Source of the DNA: CAZADH01 sp964483805 | Lineage (GTDB): Bacteria > Muiribacteriota > Ozemobacteria > Ozemobacterales > Ozemobacteraceae | Direction: 5' to 3' | NCBI GenBank assembly: GCA_964483805.1 | Contig: CAZADH010000003.1 | Span: 24,665-88,664, forward strand | Length of the DNA stretch: 64,000 nucleotides | Notes under the pieces: model-generated | Told to the model about the DNA's origin: nothing | The model's input: only the letters and a program-made list of their open reading frames with translations | The model's database searches: none | In this document: positions 25,067-34,200 of the stretch, one piece after another | Position numbering within the stretch: position 1 is the stretch's first letter | Layout: every line of letters starts with the position of its first letter | Program-made: the position numbers and the translations under genes

Positions 25067-25885
25067 ATGACCACGACGATCGCCTGGTTCTCCGGCACGG
25101 GAAACTCACTGAGCGTCGCCCGCGACCTCGCCACGACCCTCGGAGACACCACGCTCGCTCCGATACCACGCCTGCTCGCGGCAAAGCAGGTTTCGCCGAC
25201 CGGGGAGCGGCTCGGCCTTGTGTTTCCCGTGTATTCGTGGGGCATGCCGGACGTTGTCCGCCGCTACGTCGAGACCCTCGAGACAAGCAATACAAAATAT
25301 GTCTTTGCCGTTGCCACCTGCGGCGGCTCGGGCGGCGCCACGCTGCGCTCGCTCGACACCCTGCTCAAACAGCGTGGTGGCCGCCTCGATGCGGGGTTCT
25401 ACGTGACCATGCCGGGCAACTGCACACCTCTGTACGGCGGCCCCAGCCCCGACAAACTACCGCATCTCATTGCCCGCGCCGACGCGCGGGTCGCTGCGAT
25501 CGGCGCACAGATCCGGGCCAATCATCACGGGGTCGAGCGCGACTTCATGCTCGCCGACTGGTTGTCGTGCCTTCTCTATCCCGGGTTCAGCCGCACGGTC
25601 AACGGCAGCGACAAACGGTTCAAGGTCACCCACGCCTGCACGCACTGCGGCTTGTGTGCCCGCGTGTGCCCGGTCGGCAACATCATCATGGGCAACGACC
25701 GTCTGCCGGTCTGGCAGCACCGGTGCCAGATGTGCTTGGCCTGCCTGCAGTTCTGTCCGACGGAGGCCATCCAGTACTGGCGCCTGACCAAGGGGGTCCG
25801 GCGCTATCGCCATCCGCGCATCAGCGCGGCCGACCTGACCGGGCAACAACCGCCGACTGAAAACGAAGCCGGGGCAGCGCGCTGA
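25067..25885 (+). CDS. EFR1-family flavodoxin-ferredoxin fusion protein
   Basis: The 272-residue protein starts at the ATG at 25067, with AAAGGA upstream. Residues 1-160 form a flavodoxin fold: IAWFSGTGNSLSVARDLA is the FMN phosphate loop, followed by LVFPVYSWGMPDVV and VATCGGSGGA. Residues ~190-245 hold two 4Fe-4S ferredoxin motifs, THCGLCARVCPVGNI and CQMCLACLQFCPTEAI. This is the EFR1 arrangement, an FMN plus two-cluster electron-transfer protein of anaerobes and facultative anaerobes. The redox partner is unknown. Its stop overlaps the ATG of the next small membrane gene. Confidence 0.92.
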   Translation: MTTTIAWFSGTGNSLSVARDLATTLGDTTLAPIPRLLAAKQVSPTGERLGLVFPVYSWGMPDVVRRYVETLETSNTKYVFAVATCGGSGGATLRSLDTLLKQRGGRLDAGFYVTMPGNCTPLYGGPSPDKLPHLIARADARVAAIGAQIRANHHGVERDFMLADWLSCLLYPGFSRTVNGSDKRFKVTHACTHCGLCARVCPVGNIIMGNDRLPVWQHRCQMCLACLQFCPTEAIQYWRLTKGVRRYRHPRISAADLTGQQPPTENEAGAAR

Positions 25886-26103
25886 TGGCGTACGGATACA
25901 TCCTCGGGCTGCCCATTGGCGTGTTTTTCATGCTCGTGTTGTTCGTAGTGACACCCTTGTTGATCTGGGTGTTCTGGTTGATCATGGGTGCCCTCGAGAA
26001 GGCCGGCATGGAACGCCGGGCGCGCTATCAACAGGAGCAACTCGACGCCGTCGACCAACACCGCGACGCCATCGACAGCGAAACCGGAACCGACGAAAAA
26101 TAA
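25885..26103 (+). CDS. Small membrane protein coupled to the EFR1 gene
   Basis: The 72-residue protein starts within the preceding stop (TGATG), so translation is coupled. It has one long hydrophobic segment or hairpin (GVFFMLVLFVVTPLLIWVFW) followed by a charged helix rich in Arg, Gln, Glu and Asp. It may recruit the flavodoxin-ferredoxin protein to the membrane, which is an inference from coupling only. Confidence 0.65.
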   Translation: MAYGYILGLPIGVFFMLVLFVVTPLLIWVFWLIMGALEKAGMERRARYQQEQLDAVDQHRDAIDSETGTDEK

Positions 26104-26173
26104 CGCTGCCGGCGGGCACGGCCAACCCCAGCAGCGGCCCCCGGGAATGCGCATCAATTGCGGGCGCGCTGCG

Positions 26174-26202
26174 TTGACACCCGAACGGTGGTGGGCTACC
26201 AT
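26174..26202 (+). promoter_or_regulatory. Promoter of the DnaB-like/TPR/HEAT operon
   Basis: TTGACA (26174-26179), a 17-nt spacer, TACCAT (26197-26202). The predicted start near 26209 lies after an in-frame ATG at 26201 and therefore favours the ATG at 26234 as the real start of the next gene. Confidence 0.7.
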
Positions 26203-26233
26203 GACAGCACTTCATCAGACCGGGGCACCACGC

Positions 26234-27817
26234 ATGGCCACCACCCGAAAAACCTCGTCCAAGCGCACATCCGCGAGCAAACCGCCCGCGGCCACGGGCG
26301 ACGCGACGTTGCAGGCACTGATCGACGCCATCGCTCTCGACGAGGAACTGGTTCTCGCCAATCTCGCGTTCGATCCGACCATCGCGGGTCGACAATTGAA
26401 ACAGCGCAACTTCGGGGTTAACGATTTTGCGGGCATCGAGGGCAACCGTGTGCTCCTCGGAACCATGTTGGCCTGCCTCGATGCCGAAGAGACCCTCAAC
26501 CTGCCCAACCTGATGGCCCGCCTCGAACACGAGAACAAGGCCGGTCGCAGCAAACTCGAGGTGGCCGGCGGTCGCGACCGGGTGCATCGGCTGTTCACCA
26601 GCCCTTTTTCGGCGCCCGGCGTGAAGCTGCTCGAAGACATCGACCCGGTCGTCGAGAGCATCCGCGACCGCAATCTCCGCGTCGAGGCACGACGCTCGAT
26701 GATCGAGTACGCCGAGAAGGTGGCCCGCCCCGACCTCGACGGCTACGAAACCATCCACAATTGCATCCAGGCGCTGCGCCAGTTGTTCATGCAGCGATCC
26801 TACGGACAGATGACCGGTCTCGACGCCAATATCGAAGAGATGCGCGAACTCATCTCTGCCAATCAACAGAAGAAGAAAAGCTATCTGGGTTACAACGTCG
26901 AGTTCCCGATTCTGCAGGAGCGCCTGAACGGCATCCAGAAAGAGTTCTACCTCATGGTCGCCGGTGCGGGCATGGGCAAGACCACATTTGCCACCCAACT
27001 GGCCTGGGAACTCGCCCTCCAGAACCCCGAGCTGTCAGTGATCTTCTGCTCACTCGATCAGAACCGTCTCGACGTTTCGGCCAAGATGATCTCGCAGTGC
27101 GCCGAGGTGCCGATCGATTACGTGCGCAACCCTTATGTGACCAATATCGCCTTCGAAAAGAAGCGCCAGGAGGGTCTCGAGAAGGTTGCCGGCATGCGCG
27201 ATCGTATCACCGTCGTCGACGAGAACAACGGGGTTCTCTACCTCGACGATATCAAACGCCTGGCCCGCCGCACGCGGCTGAAGTGGGGCGGTGACGTGGC
27301 GTTGGTCATCGACCCGATCATGAAGATCCGCCTCAAGGAGCACGGGCTCAAATTCAATGAGAAGGCCAACGTGCTCGCTTCCGAATTGAAGAGTCTTGCC
27401 GCGACCGAAGGCATCACGGTGTTTGCCACCGCCGGCCTGCCCAAAGCCATCAGCAATCGCCGGCCCGAACGCGAAGATCTCGAAGAGATCGTCGGCCTGT
27501 TGTACGATCCATACGCTGTATTCTTTTTGTATTGCGACTATCTGACCAACTTCGACACCCCGTTTCTCGAGTGGCAATGGGGCAAAGACAACTTCATGAT
27601 TCCGATTTCCGAACTGACTCTGGCCAAGTACAAGATGGGCCAGATCCGCAGCCGCATCTTCTATCGCTACTACGAATCATTCAGTAAATACAAAGAGTGC
27701 GCCCCCCAGGAAGTCGAGAATTACAACGCCATGATCGAAAACCTCGAGAAGTTCAAAGACCAGAAGACGACGAAGCCGCACGCCGGTGACGGCAAGGGTC
27801 GTCAGGAGGAGTTCTGA
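26234..27817 (+). CDS. DnaB-family RecA-like ATPase (replicative-helicase paralogue)
   Basis: The 527-residue protein begins with a basic Ser/Thr/Lys-rich tail. Next is a DnaB N-terminal-like helical domain (LLGTMLACLDAEETLN, ARLEHENKAG, VAGGRDRVHRLF) and a linker. The RecA-like core carries Walker A AGAGMGKTTFATQLA, Walker B VALVIDPIMKI, the DnaB-like stretch KAISNRRPEREDLEEIVGLL, where DnaB has VEQR.....RP.LSDLR, and a C-terminal KYKMGQIRSRIFYRYYESF resembling the DnaB KNRNG motif. It diverges much more than a housekeeping DnaB should, so it is probably a paralogue used outside replication or in a mobile or repair context. A TPR gene follows after 2 nt and a HEAT gene after that. Confidence 0.8.
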   Translation: MATTRKTSSKRTSASKPPAATGDATLQALIDAIALDEELVLANLAFDPTIAGRQLKQRNFGVNDFAGIEGNRVLLGTMLACLDAEETLNLPNLMARLEHENKAGRSKLEVAGGRDRVHRLFTSPFSAPGVKLLEDIDPVVESIRDRNLRVEARRSMIEYAEKVARPDLDGYETIHNCIQALRQLFMQRSYGQMTGLDANIEEMRELISANQQKKKSYLGYNVEFPILQERLNGIQKEFYLMVAGAGMGKTTFATQLAWELALQNPELSVIFCSLDQNRLDVSAKMISQCAEVPIDYVRNPYVTNIAFEKKRQEGLEKVAGMRDRITVVDENNGVLYLDDIKRLARRTRLKWGGDVALVIDPIMKIRLKEHGLKFNEKANVLASELKSLAATEGITVFATAGLPKAISNRRPEREDLEEIVGLLYDPYAVFFLYCDYLTNFDTPFLEWQWGKDNFMIPISELTLAKYKMGQIRSRIFYRYYESFSKYKECAPQEVENYNAMIENLEKFKDQKTTKPHAGDGKGRQEEF

Positions 27818-27819
27818 CC

Positions 27820-29721
27820 GTGGAAACAGCACGAGATCTCTACGGGCAGGGCGTCGAGTTTCAGGCCAAAGGGCTGTTCGACCTCGCCATTCAATCGTAT
27901 AACAAGGCGCTGAAGCTCGACAGCGAGAACCTCGACGTCATGATCAACCTGGGCGCCGCGTATTTGCAGAAGGGCTTGCCCGAGAAAGCCAGCCAGGTCC
28001 TGGGCCAGATTCTCGAGCGCAACCCCGACCACGCCATGGCGTTGTTCAATCTTGGCAAGGTCCATCTGTATCGCGACGAAGCCGAGAAAGCCCTGGCCGT
28101 GTTCGAGCACGCCCAGGCGGTTCTGCCGCACGACCTCGATGTTCGCCGCAGCATCGGCCAATGCTTGATGCACCTCGATCGTACCGATGAAGCAATGGCC
28201 GTGTTCCAGAGTCTCCTCGAACCCCTGGCCGACGATCCGACCGTACCCCTCGATCTGGGGCGCCTGTTGTTGCGCCGCGACCACCCCGAACAAGCGCTGG
28301 GCATGCTCAAGCGTGCGGTGACCATCGCTCCCGATCATACCGAAGCATTGACCTTGCTGGCGCGGGCGCACCTGGCGATGAATGCCCCCGACAAGGCCTT
28401 GACTGCGCTCAAGCGGGCGCAGATGAGCGACCCGCGCAATCCGGAATTGCACACGATGATGGTCGATGTGCTGCTCGAAAAGAAAGACCTCGAAGCCGCT
28501 GTCACCCACCTCAAACATGCGGTGAGTGCCGACCCCGCCTCGCCAACGTTGAAACGCAAACTCGAAGAATTGACGCGCCGCCTGCCCGTGCTCAAAAAGC
28601 GCATCGGCACCTCGACGTTGGTCGAGAAGGCAAGCCCGTATGAAACCGAGGTCTACGACATCCTCGACGCGCTCTACGATGGTCGCACCCAGCTCGAGCA
28701 CGCCATCGCCGCGATGAAGACGCTGCTCGAACGCGACGCCACCGACCTGTTCATCGCCGATGAACTGGCGAACCTGCTCTTTCAGGGCCGGCGGTACGAC
28801 GAGGCAACCGAGCTGTATTCGCGCATCCACCTTGCCGATCCCGGGCAGGTCCGACATCGCATCAATCTGGCCAAATCCTTGGCGCTTCAGGGCGAGGTCA
28901 CCGAAGCCAAAGCGTTCCTCACCGATTCCGCTCGTGACTTTCCGCGCTCGCTCGAATTGCCGCTGGCCCAGGTCGAGCTGTGTCTGCTCGAACGCGATTT
29001 CACCACGGCTCGAACGGTGCTCGAATCGACCTTGGCCAAACATCCGACCGAGGATCCGCACGCGTTGTTCCTGCTCGGGTACATCTCATTTCGGCAGGGC
29101 AACCTCGATTTCGCCCAGACGACGTTCAAAAAACTGCTCAAAATCTCGCCCGACGATGAAGAGGTCGTGTTGTGGTGGTCGCGTTTGATGATTCTGCGCG
29201 GGACGCCGCGTGAAGCGCTGCCCATGTGGGACCGTTTTCAAGACGGGATTCAGAGCCTGGTCGAGATCATCACTCGCATCGAACTGCTGATGGCGGCCGG
29301 CGAGAACAGCGACGCGGTCAAGGCTCTGCTGCTGACGGTCAAGCACCACGAACCGCGCTTTCTCGAGGATCACCTGCTGTTCGGCAAAGCGTATTTTTAT
29401 TCCGGGGATTTTCACAGCGCCATGGAGAAGTTTCAGGGTGTGCTCGCCGAGGAACCGAACAATGCCGAGGCACTCACCTTCGCCGCCATCACCTGGTTGA
29501 TCCGCAACAAGACCCCGCGGTTCTGGTCGATGTGGCAACGGGCCATCGAAGCCGACTCGCTGCATCCGGTACTGTCGGGCCTCGTTCTGCGGCGCTTGCT
29601 TACTTTCACCCAACTCGAACGCATGCTGGCAGAAACGGCCAAAATTCGCGATCTCATCGTGCAGACCGAGCTCGACAAGGCCCGATTGCAGCATTTCCTG
29701 ACGCTGGCCCGCACCCCATAA
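27820..29721 (+). CDS. Tetratricopeptide-repeat protein
   Basis: The 633-residue protein has a GTG start at 27820 with AGGAGGAG upstream, 2 nt after the previous stop. There is no signal peptide. At least 12 TPR units run almost end to end; clear examples are AIQSYNKALKLDSENLDV, AMALFNLGKVHLYRDEAEKA, ALTALKRAQMSDPRNPE and AMEKFQGVLAEEPNNAEA. A charged break near residue 260 (RRLPVLKKRIGTST) separates two superhelical blocks. It is a likely cytoplasmic scaffold for the DnaB-like ATPase and the HEAT protein encoded in the same operon. No catalytic motif is seen. Confidence 0.88.
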   Translation: METARDLYGQGVEFQAKGLFDLAIQSYNKALKLDSENLDVMINLGAAYLQKGLPEKASQVLGQILERNPDHAMALFNLGKVHLYRDEAEKALAVFEHAQAVLPHDLDVRRSIGQCLMHLDRTDEAMAVFQSLLEPLADDPTVPLDLGRLLLRRDHPEQALGMLKRAVTIAPDHTEALTLLARAHLAMNAPDKALTALKRAQMSDPRNPELHTMMVDVLLEKKDLEAAVTHLKHAVSADPASPTLKRKLEELTRRLPVLKKRIGTSTLVEKASPYETEVYDILDALYDGRTQLEHAIAAMKTLLERDATDLFIADELANLLFQGRRYDEATELYSRIHLADPGQVRHRINLAKSLALQGEVTEAKAFLTDSARDFPRSLELPLAQVELCLLERDFTTARTVLESTLAKHPTEDPHALFLLGYISFRQGNLDFAQTTFKKLLKISPDDEEVVLWWSRLMILRGTPREALPMWDRFQDGIQSLVEIITRIELLMAAGENSDAVKALLLTVKHHEPRFLEDHLLFGKAYFYSGDFHSAMEKFQGVLAEEPNNAEALTFAAITWLIRNKTPRFWSMWQRAIEADSLHPVLSGLVLRRLLTFTQLERMLAETAKIRDLIVQTELDKARLQHFLTLARTP

Positions 29722-29726
29722 ACACC

Positions 29727-31175
29727 ATGACCGACAAGTCACCGACCCCGCTACCCCAGAAAACCCTCAACCGCAATGTGCCGCTGTTGCGCCGACGCTT
29801 TCGTCGCCTCGCCCGCGTGCGCGGCGCCCGTCTGACCCGCGATATCGGTGACTTCATCGACCTGCGCGGCTTTGCGATGCCGGTCCTGCTCACCGACCTT
29901 CATCGTCTTCCCGTCGAAGTGCAGCGGGTGGTGGCCGGGGTTCTCGAGGATTACTTCTTTTTTCATCCTGACCGCGGCATTCGCCACTTTCCGCGTTTGC
30001 TTGCGTGCGCCACGCAACTCGACGCCTCGGTGCGCCGACACCTGATTCCGGCCATCGCCGACGTAGCGGCCCGGGGTGGGACCCGCCTGGCCGGCACCGA
30101 ACGCCTCGGCGACGCAGCGCGCGTCCTGCTCGAAGCCGCCGACACCGATCTGTTGCGCCAGGCCAAGGCCATCGAAGTCCTGGCCGGCACCGACGATCCG
30201 AGCCATCTTCCTGCAGTGTTGGCCGCTCTGGCGCGCGCCACCGATGCCATCGATTCCTACGAGGGGTTTTCGCTCGCCGAAACCGCTTTGTTTGCCGTCA
30301 AGAGGCTTGGTGGCGAGGCCACCTTGTGCTTGCTCATCAATGCCGAGTCGTCCGCGGCCCGCCAACTGCTGCGGCTGCACTTCGGGGAACAGCGCACGGC
30401 CACCATCGTTGCGCCGGTGCTGGCTGCGTTGAGCCGGTTCGACGAGAATCGCGCACAATTGTTGTTGAAATTCATCGAACTGGCTGAGTATCCGACGCCC
30501 TTCTTCGCGATGGTGCAAGAAGGCTTGAACCATTCCAGCAAATGGATCCGCCAGACGGCCTCGGCCACGGCGGCACGCCTGGGTAAATCCATCGAACTGA
30601 CCCGATTGTTCGAGTTGCTCGAAGATCCGGCTCCCGAGGTCCGACTCATGGCCGCATCGTCCCTCGGCCATATCGATCGTCCCGAGGTCGTGACCCGCCT
30701 GACCGCGATGGCGCAAGCGCCCCACGAAACCCGCGAAATCCGCCTGAATGCGTTGTATTCACTGCACCAGTTGCGCAAAGAAGAAGCGCTGGCGGAACTG
30801 GCAGCGTCGCCCATTCCCGAGGTGGCACGCCCGGCACTCGGGTTGGCCTCCCTGCTGAAAGAGCGCAAACAGGGGTTGACCGAGTTGCTGGCCGCACTGC
30901 CGGATGCCGATGACCGGGCCGTGGCCGACCTGATCCACTACGTGGCCGAGATGGCGCGGGCCGACGATCTGCCCAGGCTGTTGGCGGCCAGCGATGGTCT
31001 CGCTCCCAGCGGTCGTCTTGTTTTCACCGAGTTCCTCGGCCGGTTTCTCCACACCCACGCCGGCCCTCTCCTCGACAAAACGTTGGCGGGCCTGCCATCA
31101 ACACAACGGTCGGCACTCGAACCTCTCCTGCCCAGGCGAGGGCCATTGACACCCGTGCCCGGACACGAAGTCTAG
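29727..31175 (+). CDS. HEAT-repeat protein, third gene of the DnaB-like operon
   Basis: The protein has 482 residues, starting 5 nt after the TPR gene stop. A very basic N-terminus (LLRRRFRRLARVRGARLTR) is followed by Leu/Ala-rich helical pairs typical of HEAT or PBS-lyase repeats: SSKWIRQTASATAARLG, DPAPEVRLMAASSLGHIDRP, ETREIRLNALYSLHQLRKE. The basic N-terminus could contact nucleic acid or membrane. There is no signal peptide, so it is cytoplasmic. A palindrome lies between its stop and the hybrid kinase gene, suggesting the operon ends here. Confidence 0.82.
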   Translation: MTDKSPTPLPQKTLNRNVPLLRRRFRRLARVRGARLTRDIGDFIDLRGFAMPVLLTDLHRLPVEVQRVVAGVLEDYFFFHPDRGIRHFPRLLACATQLDASVRRHLIPAIADVAARGGTRLAGTERLGDAARVLLEAADTDLLRQAKAIEVLAGTDDPSHLPAVLAALARATDAIDSYEGFSLAETALFAVKRLGGEATLCLLINAESSAARQLLRLHFGEQRTATIVAPVLAALSRFDENRAQLLLKFIELAEYPTPFFAMVQEGLNHSSKWIRQTASATAARLGKSIELTRLFELLEDPAPEVRLMAASSLGHIDRPEVVTRLTAMAQAPHETREIRLNALYSLHQLRKEEALAELAASPIPEVARPALGLASLLKERKQGLTELLAALPDADDRAVADLIHYVAEMARADDLPRLLAASDGLAPSGRLVFTEFLGRFLHTHAGPLLDKTLAGLPSTQRSALEPLLPRRGPLTPVPGHEV

Positions 31176-31190
31176 GCAAACCATTTGAGA

Positions 31191-31207
31191 TGTATTTTGT
31201 AAATACA
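31191..31207. promoter_or_regulatory. Perfect inverted repeat upstream of the hybrid kinase
   Basis: TGTATTT (31191-31197) and AAATACA (31201-31207) are perfect inverted repeats around TGT, 33 bp before the ATG at 31240. It contains a GTAAATAC octamer. An operator is plausible; no clear promoter hexamers accompany it. Confidence 0.45.
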
Positions 31208-31239
31208 ACACACGCGCACCCGCCCGAGACCAACTCCTG

Positions 31240-34200
31240 ATGTCAACCGTTGTCGTCAGCGAGTTGATTTTGCTGCATGCGGTCGCACTCCTGGCCCTGG
31301 GCGCTTGGTTTCATGCCATCCGCCATCGCATCGGCAACGTCGTCGCGTGGCAGATCGACGGTCTTGGTTTCGGCTTTCTCGTTACCGCGCGCGCGCTCGA
31401 TCTGCTCTCACCGCTGTCTGACCACCTGATCCTCGATGTTGCCCGGGTGGGCAGCCTGTGGTGCGCTTTTGCGATCTTCGCCGACCAGTTGTGGCGCGTT
31501 CTGGGCTCGATGATCGACGTGCCCGCCACCCACCGGCCGAGGTTCCACCTGGTTGTTGGTGGAGTCGCCTTGTCGGCATTGATCGTCGCCGGATTCAGCG
31601 GGTTCGAACTCGTCCTGCGCACGCTTCTCGTTCCCGCAGTGGCGATTCTGGCCGCGCGGGTGATCCACTTGCGCGCCGCCATACATTGCCAGGACATGAA
31701 TGCTTTGCGCGTTTTCATGACGCTGCTGGGTCCCGGCGCCTTCCTTGCCCACGCCTTCGGCACACCACAGCCCATGGTGTTTGCGCCGGCCTGGCTGGCA
31801 TCAATCTGGACGCCAACCATGGCCGAGATTGCGCTGCTCATTCAGTTGGGTACCGCTTTGCTCATGCTGCCGACCGTGGGGTTCTACACCCAACGCCTCG
31901 CGGCTGCCGTTGCACCATCGCCCTTCGGCGCCAATCGCTGGCGAGCCCTCGCCCTTTCGGCAATCTTGTTGTCAGTCGTGCTGCTGGCCGGTCTCGCCGT
32001 CGATCAACGCGTGGCCGGTTACGCCAGAGAAGAACTGGTCAAACAAGGGGCTGTCGTTATCGAGAACGTCGTGCGCGATCTCGACACCCAGATACAGGCG
32101 GCGGAACAGGCGGCGCGCCTGTTGGCCGGAACAGCCCGTGTCATCACGTTGTTTTCCGACCCGTCACCCGCCGCTCTCGACGCCGTCCACCAAGCACTCG
32201 ACCACTTCAATGGCGTTCTGCATACGTCCGTGTGCTATCTGATGACGGCCACGGGAACCGTGATCGCCACCTCGAATCGGTTCGAACGCAACAGCTTCAT
32301 GGGCCAGAACTACGCATTTCGCCCCTATTTCAAAGAAGCGCTGCACGGCAACACCGGAATCTACCTGGCCCGCGGCGTAACCTCCCAGGAAGTCGGCCTG
32401 TACGCGGCCCGACCCGTCGTAACCTCATCAAATACGGTAGGAATCATCACGGTCAAGGCTCCGCTCGGACGCATCGGCCTTCCGGACGACTTCGGTGATC
32501 GCGTTGCGTTGGTCTCTCCGGATGGGGTCATCCTCACCACCAACCATGCCCCCTGGAGTTTTTGCTCGGTATGGCCATTGACGGCAGAGCATTACGACCG
32601 CGTTCGCCATTCACGGCAGTTCGGCGATTTGTCATCGAGAGCAGTCCTGTTGCCGGTGATGCCGGCCGACCGGGCGACCGTCGATATCGAGAACCGATCC
32701 TGGTTCGTCCAGCGACGCGCCACCCGCATCGCCGGTTGGCAGATCATGATGTGGCAGCGTGCGCGGATCGTGGCGGATTACCAGGTGTTCATACTTCTGC
32801 TCACTTTGTTGCTGGCTGCGATGGTGGTCATCAATCTCGTGGGCCTGAGCCGGTCGATCGACATCACCGATCGAATCGCACGTTCGGAGCAGCGTTTCAA
32901 GACGATGATGCGTGGCGCCCCGGACGCCATGCTCATTTTCGATGCGGCATCCCACAAGATCACCGACGTGAACGCTGCCTGCGAGCGCCTGCTCGGGCAC
33001 CCCCACACCCAATTGCTGCAGATGAGCTACCTCGAACTCTCCGCCGCCACGAGAACCGAGGTCGAAGAGAATACGCGGGCCACCCTCGCCGCCGGCGAGC
33101 TGTTTGTGCCGCTGCATCGGTTCAAGCGCGCCGACGGTTCAACCGTCAGTGCCGAACTGAAAGCCACGGTGCTGTCGCTCGAGAATCACGATAGCCTGCT
33201 GGTGTTTGCCCGCGACATCAGCGAGCGTGAGAAACGCGAAACCATGCTGCATCGCCTGTCGTTGGCCGTCGAACAGAGCGCAAGCATGGTCCTGGTCACC
33301 GATACTCGCGGCAATATTGCGTATTGCAACCCCGCCTTCAGTCGGATCACGGGCTACTCGATCAGCGAGCTGATGGGACGCAACACCTCGTTGCTCAAAT
33401 CGGGCATGACTGCGCCCGGGGTGTATCTCGACCTGTGGATGCATCTGGCCGCGGGCCAGGAATGGCGTGGCGAGTTCATCAACCGCCGGAAGAACGGCGA
33501 GTTTTTCTGGGTCACCGCCGCGATCTCGCCGGTGCGCGACACCGCAGGGGTCGTCGAGAACTTCATGGCGATCATGACCGACATCACCGAGCGACGGCGC
33601 ACCGAGCAGGCGCTCAAGGAAGCCCGCGACTTCCTCGAAACGGTTCTCGACACGGCACTGGCGCTGATCGTCGGCCTCGACCGCAACGGCCGGATCATGT
33701 TCGGCAATCGCTGCTTCGCCGAGTTGGTGGGTCGCGAACGCGAGGATGTCATCGGCTCACACTTTATTCAGACCTTCATCGCCGGCGAGGCAGCGCCTCG
33801 CATCGAAAAACAGATGACCACGGCTCTGGCGGGGCAAGCCGGCGCCATCCGCTTTGAGTGTCCGCTCATCGACGCCAAGAATCAACGACGGTTGGTCGAG
33901 TGGAACACCGGAGTGATTCGCGACGACCGCGGCCAGGTGCAGATGGTTCTCGCCACCGGAATCGACATCACCGAACGCAAGAATGCCGAGGGCGCACTGC
34001 AGCAGGCCAAAGAGGTCAGTGACCGTTCGAACCTGCAATTGCTCGAACTCAACCGCCGCCTCGAGGAGGCCACGCGCCAGGCCACCGAACTCGCGGCCTC
34101 AGCGGAGCGGGCCAATTCGGCCAAGAGTGACTTCCTGGCGACGATGAGTCATGAAATCCGCACGCCGATGAACTCGATCATCGGTCTGACCGAACTGATG

